The notes beneath the pieces were generated by a model. That model worked only from the letters and a program-made list of their open reading frames with translations, was not told the origin of the DNA and did no database searches. This document shows positions 52,601-60,916 of a stretch of 64,000 nt of DNA, in pieces (the first letter of the stretch is position 1; each line of letters opens with the position of its first letter). The stretch spans positions 3,534,001-3,598,000 of the forward strand of contig NC_014364.1 in the NCBI RefSeq assembly GCF_000143985.1. Reading direction: 5' to 3'. Made by a program: the position numbers and the translations under genes. Origin of the DNA: Sediminispirochaeta smaragdinae DSM 11293 (GTDB taxonomy: Bacteria; Spirochaetota; Spirochaetia; DSM-16054; Sediminispirochaetaceae).

Positions 52601-54000
52601 GCACAATTCTCCCTGTCTTTGTGCATCTGCGACCAACGAAGGAGGGCAGCAAGGGCAGTGACCGCTGGTTGGGGATCATGGAAAAGGGGGATGCCCGAGT
52701 CCTTCAGCATGGAAAAAGCCTGCGAAGCGTCTGGACCGCCGTCCCCCTCGCCGATCCAGACAACGACGATGGGAAGCTTCATTTGCTTTCTTACCGCAAG
52801 AATTCCCCGGACCGTCTGGACCTCTACCTCCCGGTTGGGATTCTTTGCAAAAAGAAGCATGAGCAAATCCCAGCTCCCGCCTTCTCCCATGGCGGTGATA
52901 AGCGAAGCGATTTTCTCACCCCGCATGGCATCTCCCCTGGCATCCAGGGGATTAAGAAGCCGGGCGTAGTCGGGAATACCCTCTATCCGGCGCAGCCGCA
53001 GCTCCAGGGATTCAGGAATGGGAGGCAGGGAAAAACAATCATAGCGGGAAAACAGGTCCGCGGTGAGACTGGCGGCTCCCCCCGACTGGCTGATGACACC
53101 GATCCGTCCACCGGCAGGCGGGCCGATGGTATCCGCAAGAAGGGCCACATCCAACATCTGCGCAGGAGAATCGACCAAGATCGCTCCGTATTGCCTGAAA
53201 ACCGCTTCGAAGACCCGCCCGGAAGAGGCAAGGGATGCGGTATGGGTGGCGGCAATCCTGCTGCCGAGCTCACTTCTTCCCGATTTTACCGCAACCAGGG
53301 GTATCCTCTTCCGTCCAGCCTTTTGCAGGAGGCGAACAAAGGAATCACCAGAGCCGACCCCTTCGATAAAGGCGGTCAGTACCGTGGTTTCAGGATCGTC
53401 CAGGTAATAGTCCATCACCTCCTCCATGCAGACATCTACCTGGTTACCAAGACTGGCCAGATAGCGCAGGCCGATTCCCCGTCCGGCGAAACTGCCGAAG
53501 AGCGCCATCATCAGCGCCCCGCTGGAGGATACAAAACTCACCCCACCCCTGCGCGGTTTAGCAAAGAGCCGGGTCATGAAAAAGCTGTTTTTGACATCGG
53601 CAAGGCCCGCACAGTTGGGCCCTATGATGCGAATCCGGGAGGAAAGCTCCTTCAGCCGCCTTTGAAGGGAGCGGCCGTAATCGTCGGCCTCGGCGAAGCC
53701 TGCCGATATGATGACCACAGCCTTCACACCGCAGGCGATGCACTCTTCCACCACAGGGATTACCCGCTGACGTGCGACGGTAACAAGGGCAAGTTCCGGC
53801 ACCTCGGGCAGGGCCGAAACCGAGGGGTATGCAGGAACGGAAAAGATTTCGCTCCTGGATGGATGAACGGGGTAAAGCCTGCCCTTCCATTCGAGCAGAT
53901 TCTGAAAGATTTCCGCGGGATAGGTTCCCCGCTCGCTGGCTCCCACATGGGCGAGGGAAGCGGGCGAAAACAGAGGGGATAGGGATCTGTCCACACTCAT
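52597..54000 (-). CDS. ADP-forming acyl-CoA synthetase, alpha (CoA-binding) subunit
   Basis: 467 residues, the length of archaeal-type alpha subunits. A CoA-binding Rossmann domain opens with S-L-A-H-V-G-A-S-E-R-G-T, succinyl-CoA-ligase-like domains follow with I-G-P-N-C-A-G, S-S-S-G-A-L and S-Q-S-G-G-A-A-S, and the catalytic His253 lies in A-A-T-H-T-A-S-L-A. ATP-grasp is supplied by the next gene. The frame runs open to 54309, but ATG 54000 overlaps the ADPRH stop (ATGA) and begins the family fold. Substrate could be acetate-like or a larger acid such as a citrate analogue, given the lyase next door. Confidence 0.92.
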   Translation of the reverse strand: MSVDRSLSPLFSPASLAHVGASERGTYPAEIFQNLLEWKGRLYPVHPSRSEIFSVPAYPSVSALPEVPELALVTVARQRVIPVVEECIACGVKAVVIISAGFAEADDYGRSLQRRLKELSSRIRIIGPNCAGLADVKNSFFMTRLFAKPRRGGVSFVSSSGALMMALFGSFAGRGIGLRYLASLGNQVDVCMEEVMDYYLDDPETTVLTAFIEGVGSGDSFVRLLQKAGRKRIPLVAVKSGRSELGSRIAATHTASLASSGRVFEAVFRQYGAILVDSPAQMLDVALLADTIGPPAGGRIGVISQSGGAASLTADLFSRYDCFSLPPIPESLELRLRRIEGIPDYARLLNPLDARGDAMRGEKIASLITAMGEGGSWDLLMLLFAKNPNREVEVQTVRGILAVRKQMKLPIVVVWIGEGDGGPDASQAFSMLKDSGIPLFHDPQPAVTALAALLRWSQMHKDRENCA

Positions 54001-54998
54001 CTTCCGGATGCCTCCCGGGAAATTGCAAGATCCACAAGTTCTTCGGCAAGGCTCAGGGCATCTTCGTCTTCGACAAAGCCAAGGCAAACCCCGTCGGCCC
54101 GGCGGACCTGCTCCACCCAGGTTTCGGGAAAGACTTCCACCCCATGGGAGGCTCCCACCAGTGCACAAACCACCGCAGCAATGGTATCGGCATCTCTGCC
54201 GAAGTTTGCAGCCCAGAAAAGGGCACGGCGCATATCTTTCCCGGCCATATAATAGATGGCAAGGGCCTGAGGAATGGCCTCCGCACTGGATGCATGCTCG
54301 GCAGCCCAAAATTCGGTATGAAGCTCTTCCCAGATATCAAGCATCTCCCCTGCACTGCGGCACAGGTTCAATGCACGGTCGAGGGAACGCCCCAGCCAGC
54401 TGTCATCGGGAACCATCTTCCGTGCCGTCTCGACAACCTCCACGGGATCCATGCCGACCATGGCCCCGGCGATGGCTGCGGCAACGGCCTTTGCCGCCCA
54501 GATACCGTCGCGATGATGGCTAACGCAGGCATCGATCTCTGCGAGGCGGCCGGCCTCCTGCACATCGCCGGCTGCAAAGATTCCGATGGGAGCCATGCGC
54601 ATGGCAGCGCCGTCGTCATCGTTCATGGTGTTGTCGATTCCCGACAGAGGGGGGTGAATTCCGCGCTCGATGTTACGGACGGCACCGTAAAGAGGCCTGC
54701 CGCCCCGTTTTTTCATGCCACCCCGGTCGACGATGTTACGCTTCCAGGAGTTCCAAACCGCATCGGGAGTGATATCTCCGCCGCAATCTATGAGGGTACG
54801 GGCGGTGAGAAAACCGAATTCGGTATCGTCGGTACTCTTTGCTCCTGGGTAGAGGGAGACGATCATCCCGTACTGCTTTCGATATTCCTGATCCCGGCCG
54901 ATATCACCGACGGCATCCCCGACAGCCAATCCGATCAGGGCTCCCTTGGCCCTGGAAAGATAGAGCTGCCTGTCTGCGAGTAGTTCTTTTCGATTCAT
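53997..54998 (-). CDS. ADP-ribosylglycohydrolase-family protein
   Basis: 333 residues, single-domain and normal length for ARH/DraG. Dimetal motifs are canonical: S-T-D-D-T-E-F-G near residue 57, C-V-S-H-H-R-D-G-I near 155 and A-N-F-G-R-D-A-D-T-I-A-A-V near 270. Known relatives remove ADP-ribose from proteins or hydrolyse N- or O-linked ribosyl compounds; in sugar-type operons a small-molecule glycosidase role is more likely. It starts 5 bp after the LacI gene and overlaps the synthetase alpha gene by ATGA. It differs from the fusion paralogue at the end of the operon, so the two may act in sequence. Confidence 0.92.
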   Translation of the reverse strand: MNRKELLADRQLYLSRAKGALIGLAVGDAVGDIGRDQEYRKQYGMIVSLYPGAKSTDDTEFGFLTARTLIDCGGDITPDAVWNSWKRNIVDRGGMKKRGGRPLYGAVRNIERGIHPPLSGIDNTMNDDDGAAMRMAPIGIFAAGDVQEAGRLAEIDACVSHHRDGIWAAKAVAAAIAGAMVGMDPVEVVETARKMVPDDSWLGRSLDRALNLCRSAGEMLDIWEELHTEFWAAEHASSAEAIPQALAIYYMAGKDMRRALFWAANFGRDADTIAAVVCALVGASHGVEVFPETWVEQVRRADGVCLGFVEDEDALSLAEELVDLAISREASGR

Positions 54999-55002
54999 AA
55001 TG

Positions 55003-56013
55003 CTAAGCCTCTCTTTGCCTTGTTGTTTCACGTATGATCAGCTGAGCAGGAAGAAGGGTGACGGGATCGACCTGCACGCCGGCGAGCATTTTTAAAACTA
55101 TTTCCGCCGCCATCCTCCCGATCTCGAGCTTCGGCTTTCCAATGGTGGTCAAGGCCGGGCTGATCATCGTCGCCGATGGAATATCGTCGATACCGATGAC
55201 GGATATATCGCGGGGAACCGAGATTCCGTTACGCCGCGCCTCCTGGAGGAATCCCACGGCAACCAGATCGTTTCCCGCTATCATGGCGCTCGGTCGCTTG
55301 TCCATGGTCGAAAGGGTTCGAGCGATCTCAGCCCCGCTTTCCCTGACAAGGGGGACGGTGAAAATTCGATCTTCCCGGTCCTCAAGTCCCTTCCCGTTCA
55401 AAAAGGCCCGAAAGGCCTTTAAGCGGCTGCTGCCGTAGCCCTCGCTATCCGGGCGATCATGATGAACAAGGGCGATGTCCCGGTGCCCAAGGCGATACAG
55501 ATACTCCAGCGCCTCGGTTACAGCCCCAAAGGTGTCGGTTCCCACCACGGGAAAGCCACCTCTCCCTTTTCGTTCACCGAGAAGAACCACAGGACACCTC
55601 ACCCCTGAGAGTTCGCTCATATCGATGTCCGGTGCGTTGATTAAAACCGCATCAACCCTGTTCATCCGTGCAAGCTGGATATAGCGTCGTTCGCGGTCGG
55701 CCTCCCAATCGCTGTTGGCCATGACGACACTGTATCCCTCGCTGTCGAAGCGATCCTGCACGCCCCGGGCAACCTCAGCCCAAAAGCTGTTGGTGATATC
55801 CGGAATAATCAGGAGAATAGTTTTCGACCTATTGGTCCTCATACTGGAAGCAAGGGTGTTCCGGACATATCCCAGACGCCGAACCGCCTCTTCCACTCGT
55901 TCTACCGCATCGGAACTGACGCCATAGCTGTTGCCGGAAAGAACCCGGCTAACAGTACTTTTCGAAAGCCTTGCCGCCCTTGCAACATCAAGAATTGTTA
56001 CATCCTGTGACAT
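55003..56013 (-). CDS. LacI-family transcriptional regulator
   Basis: 336 residues: an N-terminal helix-turn-helix (about 5-26, T-I-L-D-V-A-R-A-A-R-L-S-K-S-T-V-S-R-V-L) and hinge, then a periplasmic-binding-protein-like effector domain with I-P-D-I-T-N-S-F-W-A and G-I-D-D-I-P-S-A. The frame is open to 56160, but ATG 56013 has GGAG 6 nt upstream and is the usual family start. It is the first gene of the nine-gene operon. Two identical GGGAACGTTCCC palindromes, one on the start site, show probable autorepression of the whole operon. Confidence 0.95.
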   Translation of the reverse strand: MSQDVTILDVARAARLSKSTVSRVLSGNSYGVSSDAVERVEEAVRRLGYVRNTLASSMRTNRSKTILLIIPDITNSFWAEVARGVQDRFDSEGYSVVMANSDWEADRERRYIQLARMNRVDAVLINAPDIDMSELSGVRCPVVLLGERKGRGGFPVVGTDTFGAVTEALEYLYRLGHRDIALVHHDRPDSEGYGSSRLKAFRAFLNGKGLEDREDRIFTVPLVRESGAEIARTLSTMDKRPSAMIAGNDLVAVGFLQEARRNGISVPRDISVIGIDDIPSATMISPALTTIGKPKLEIGRMAAEIVLKMLAGVQVDPVTLLPAQLIIRETTRQREA

Positions 56014-56025
56014 GATATCTCCATC

Positions 56026-56037
56026 GGGAACGTTCCC
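56026..56037. promoter_or_regulatory. LacI-family operator, proximal copy
   Basis: Perfect palindrome GGGAACGTTCCC with the central CG typical of LacI-family sites, just upstream of the LacI ATG at 56013. Confidence 0.7.
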
Positions 56038-56067
56038 TAAAAGGGAAAAGAAAATAGAAACGCTCTT

Positions 56068-56079
56068 GGGAACGTTCCC
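56068..56079. promoter_or_regulatory. LacI-family operator, distal copy at the start site
   Basis: Identical palindrome GGGAACGTTCCC, centred 42 bp (four helical turns) from the proximal copy and beginning 6 bp after the -10 box, so it covers the transcription start. Confidence 0.75.
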
Positions 56080-56085
56080 GAAAAT

Positions 56086-56114
56086 AGTATAGCATGGAAT
56101 CATCTGTACGGCAA
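56086..56114 (-). promoter_or_regulatory. Promoter of the ADPRH/acyl-CoA operon
   Basis: Minus strand TTGCCG (56114-56109), 17 bp, TATACT (56091-56086). It lies immediately upstream of the distal LacI-type operator. Confidence 0.6.
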
Positions 56115-56229
56115 ACAAAACATGATCATGTATGCGCAGAAAAAAGCGAAAGGAAAACACCCCGAGCAGTATCGGATCGATACCGGCCCAAGGGTGCTTT
56201 GTTCATTCATAACACAGAAAAGAGAGTGA

Positions 56230-58469
<2,240 letters not shown>

Positions 58470-58583
58470 TCATACATTGACGAAAAGCGGGATGGTGCCT
58501 TTGGCCAATCCTTAGTGAAGCGAGTTCAAAAAATCATGATTTTACCGGCGGCGCTTTGTCTGCGGGATCTCTTCTGCATATCG

Positions 58584-58985
58584 TCATGCATTCTGGACCT
58601 CCTCGCCGAAGCCGCCCATCGAGCGCTCTTTCTTAAGCAAAACTCGCTCATAGCTATCTATTTTCTTCTCTAAGCGTGCCAGAGTCTTTTTTAATTCCTC
58701 AATCTTCGAAATGAGAACATCCCGTTGCCCGACAAGAAGGGCCTTGCGTTCGGCACTGGTTTTGTCCCCTTGCTGGCACAAGCTGACGTATTCGATCAAT
58801 GCCTCAATGGAAAGTCCCGCCCCCCGCATACAGGTTACAAACTCGACCCATCGCTCATCTTCCTTGGTATAATCGCGAATTCCTCCGCGTTTTCTGTTTA
58901 CAGGAGGAAGCAAACCGATGCGTTCATAGTATCTGAGCGTATCCTGGGAAATGTGATGTTTTTCGCTTATTTCAGAAATCCGCAC
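58584..58985 (-). CDS. MerR-family transcriptional regulator (AdhR-like)
   Basis: 133 residues: winged helix starting R-I-S-E-I-S-E-K-H-H-I-S-Q-D-T-L-R-Y-Y-E-R-I-G-L-L and a long C-terminal coiled coil ending M-G-G-F-G. The start is GTG 58985, preceded by AAGGAG. There is no metal-binding Cys cluster of the MerR/ZntR kind, so it resembles the organic-electrophile sensors AdhR/YhdM. Its promoter has the 19-bp spacer that MerR proteins distort, and the next gene is an aldo/keto reductase, its likely target. Confidence 0.9.
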   Translation of the reverse strand: MRISEISEKHHISQDTLRYYERIGLLPPVNRKRGGIRDYTKEDERWVEFVTCMRGAGLSIEALIEYVSLCQQGDKTSAERKALLVGQRDVLISKIEELKKTLARLEKKIDSYERVLLKKERSMGGFGEEVQNA

Positions 58986-59066
58986 TTCTCATTGTTCTCC
59001 TTGGATTGCATTGCGGCCCGTGGCAATGCATGCCTTTGCACGGACCGCACAGATATGTTCTTCATA

Positions 59067-59097
59067 AACATAGGGGCTGGAGTTAGCTCCAAGTCAA
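59067..59097 (-). promoter_or_regulatory. MerR-type promoter with 19-bp spacer
   Basis: Minus strand TTGACT (59097-59092), a 19-bp spacer with the dyad TGGAGCTAACTCCA, then TATGTT (59072-59067). The lengthened spacer with a central dyad is the hallmark of MerR-activated promoters. Confidence 0.75.
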
Positions 59098-59120
59098 GTT
59101 AAAATCTTTTTTATTTGGGA

Positions 59121-59538
59121 TTATCCTTGGCCAGAAACGAAAACACAGGTTGAGGGTGGGGCAGCAATCACCGCCTTTTTTCCCTTCTGACGCCGCCTGA
59201 TCGTCACTCCGTCGATGTACTCAAATACGGGAACACAATGGTCAAAAAGCGTTTTCATCGGCCCGCTCATGTTACCCCAGTAGATAGGGGTACCGACAAT
59301 CAAGATATCGGCAGCCTCTATCCATTCGGCAATAGTGTGGCCGCCGTCCCGGGGAAGAACGCAGATCTTGTCGGGCCGACAGCTAAGGCACCCGACGCAG
59401 GGCTTGATTTCTTCCTTATACAAAAACGCTGTACGAAAAGCGTCGGAAGAAAGGGATACTCCGCCCCTCCAGTCCGCACAAAAAAAGCGAAGAGGGCGAA
59501 AACAGGACGAGAACAACAATGACGATGGAATACTTCAT
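59121..59538 (-). pseudogene. Degenerate flavodoxin-fold NAD(P)H:FMN reductase gene
   Basis: The middle is clearly of the multimeric flavodoxin family: I-K-P-C-V-G-C-L-S-C, A-D-I-L-I-V-G-T-P-I-Y-W-G-N-M-S-G-P-M-K-T-L-F-D-H near residues 70-95. But the N-terminal Rossmann strand with G-S-P-R-K-N-G is missing, the ATG coupled to the upstream gene (ATGA at 59538) is in another frame, and the C terminus stops after G-K-K-A-V-I, about 50 residues short. A frameshift near the G-rich run at about 59461-59471 would join the frames. A sequencing error is the other explanation. Confidence 0.6.
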
Positions 59539-60245
59539 GGCAAGCGCTCAACTGCTGCCGATTCCAATATTCGAAGAGCCGTAGTGAGAGCACTCACATC
59601 GGGATAGATTTCACCATTGGAACCGTCGGGACTTCCGTGGCCGATCAGCGTCATGGTCCAGCTGCCGGCCGAGGCAGGGTCGACGAAACACCGGTATACC
59701 AGCGACGGCTGCCCGCTGCCCCCCTCGCCGCCACTCCAGTTCTCATCTTCCGGCGAAGCGTCCTTGGGCCAGGAACCATTGAAATCCGTAGAATGGTTGA
59801 TCTCAAGGTAGAGCCAGAAGCTTCCATCCTTGTCAGTCGGCCTGAGCAGAAGCTCCTGTTCCCTTTTGGGTGTTGCCCCGGTGATTCCGTCCGCCAGGGG
59901 TTTTTCCTTGCTTGGTACAAGAAATCCTTCACCGTCGGTGATATTTCGACGGTGAGACCAAACAGGAAGAGCCTCTACTCTTCGATTTCCCCCGTTAAAG
60001 ATCCACCCCTCGGTGGCAATTTTACGGGTAACAAACAGTGAGCCGAGATAGGTACCTGAAGCATCTTCCATCCAAATCGCATATTGCGGCGGATTTTTGA
60101 TGAATGTACCGTACTGGTGCAGCCATTCTTCCCCAGGATTAATGGTAAGCCGGTAGTCACCCTGTTGAGCGGTCTCACCCGCACTGCTGCAAGAGACGAG
60201 TGCAAAAGCGAGTAGCATAACCGTGATGCAAAGCCAATGTTTCAT
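59535..60245 (-). CDS. Lipoprotein of a flavin-reductase-associated family (DUF2271-like)
   Basis: 236 residues. Lipobox F-A-L-V-S-C, then a globular beta-rich domain with D-Y-R-L-T-I-N-P-G, Y-A-I-W-M-E-D and Y-L-G-S-L-F-V-T-R-K, resembling DUF2271-type exported proteins often found beside FMN-related redox genes. GGAGGTG precedes ATG 60245; it overlaps the decayed flavodoxin gene by ATGA. A TetR-type operator sits 12 bp upstream of the ATG, so it is under the TetR regulator encoded just upstream. Role unknown. Confidence 0.7.
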   Translation of the reverse strand: MKHWLCITVMLLAFALVSCSSAGETAQQGDYRLTINPGEEWLHQYGTFIKNPPQYAIWMEDASGTYLGSLFVTRKIATEGWIFNGGNRRVEALPVWSHRRNITDGEGFLVPSKEKPLADGITGATPKREQELLLRPTDKDGSFWLYLEINHSTDFNGSWPKDASPEDENWSGGEGGSGQPSLVYRCFVDPASAGSWTMTLIGHGSPDGSNGEIYPDVSALTTALRILESAAVERLP

Positions 60246-60256
60246 AACACCTCCAT

Positions 60257-60276
60257 ATGTTACCAAATGGTTACAT
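60257..60276. promoter_or_regulatory. TetR-type operator before the lipoprotein gene
   Basis: ATGTTACCAAATGGTTACAT, a 20-bp imperfect palindrome (one mismatched pair). The minus-strand TAACAT within it can serve as a -10 with a weak TTTATC -35 17 bp away. Confidence 0.65.
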
Positions 60277-60289
60277 ATCGATAAAAAAA

Positions 60290-60874
60290 TTATGTGAAGC
60301 TATCCTCGATAATCTGTTCAAGGACAGAGAAGATTCGATTCCACCCTTCTTGGCTCCTCAGATCAACGCCGTTATACACATCGGCCCGATCGGAAAGGAG
60401 TACAAGATAAGAAATACCGGTGCTGAGAAGAGCGACAAGGGCTTCGAGATCCGCAGTATGATTATGGGGAAACTGATTCCCAAGCCAACGGGTAAAGGCG
60501 AGCCCTTCCTGTTCGATCTTCCGCATCACCTTGATCCCAAGCTCGGTTCTCTCCGCCAAAAGCCAGCGCAAAACCTCACGCTTTACCGGATGCTCCCGAA
60601 GATCAGTACTATACTCATGAAAGATGTAACGGGCCGTCTTTTTGGGATCGTCAAGAGGAATGGGACGTTTCATTCCTCCAATCCAATAGCTGTTTTGCAG
60701 TGCCCATGCTTCCAACAGCTCATCAAAGCCCCCAAAATAGCGATAGATGAGAACCTTTGATACACCTGCTTCCTTGGCAACTGCATTCACCCCCAATCCG
60801 GTAAACCCTTTAGAGAGGAAAAGCCGATCCAAGGCGGTAAGAATTTGCTCTTCCGTCTGCTTTCGATCCTTCAC
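60290..60874 (-). CDS. TetR-family transcriptional regulator
   Basis: 194 residues. N-terminal helix-turn-helix with N-A-V-A-K-E-A-G-V-S-K-V-L-I-Y-R-Y-F-G-G-F-D-E-L-L, and an alpha-helical effector domain with W-L-L-A-E-R. The start is GTG 60874. Its own promoter's -10 lies within an operator, and the same 20-bp operator recurs before the lipoprotein gene, so it probably represses itself and the lipoprotein/flavodoxin unit. The inducer is unknown. Confidence 0.93.
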   Translation of the reverse strand: MKDRKQTEEQILTALDRLFLSKGFTGLGVNAVAKEAGVSKVLIYRYFGGFDELLEAWALQNSYWIGGMKRPIPLDDPKKTARYIFHEYSTDLREHPVKREVLRWLLAERTELGIKVMRKIEQEGLAFTRWLGNQFPHNHTADLEALVALLSTGISYLVLLSDRADVYNGVDLRSQEGWNRIFSVLEQIIEDSFT

Positions 60875-60880
60875 ACCTAT

Positions 60881-60909
60881 ATGTTACTAAGTGGTAACAT
60901 GAAAATCAA
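60881..60909 (-). promoter_or_regulatory. TetR autoregulatory promoter and operator
   Basis: Minus strand TTGATT (60909-60904), 17 bp, TAACAT (60886-60881). The operator ATGTTACTAAGTGGTAACAT occupies 60881-60900 and overlaps the spacer and -10. The -10 ends 6 nt before the GTG, so the message would be nearly leaderless. Confidence 0.65.
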
Positions 60910-60916
60910 TAGGACA

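Noticed and set aside
46868-53982. Several long open frames on the plus strand opposite the ADPRH/acyl-CoA operon (at 46868-47947, 48008-49060, 50360-51526 and 52621-53982)
   Set aside because: They are antisense to genes with complete catalytic motifs, have no family similarity and no ribosome-binding sites; they arise from codon-bias shadows.
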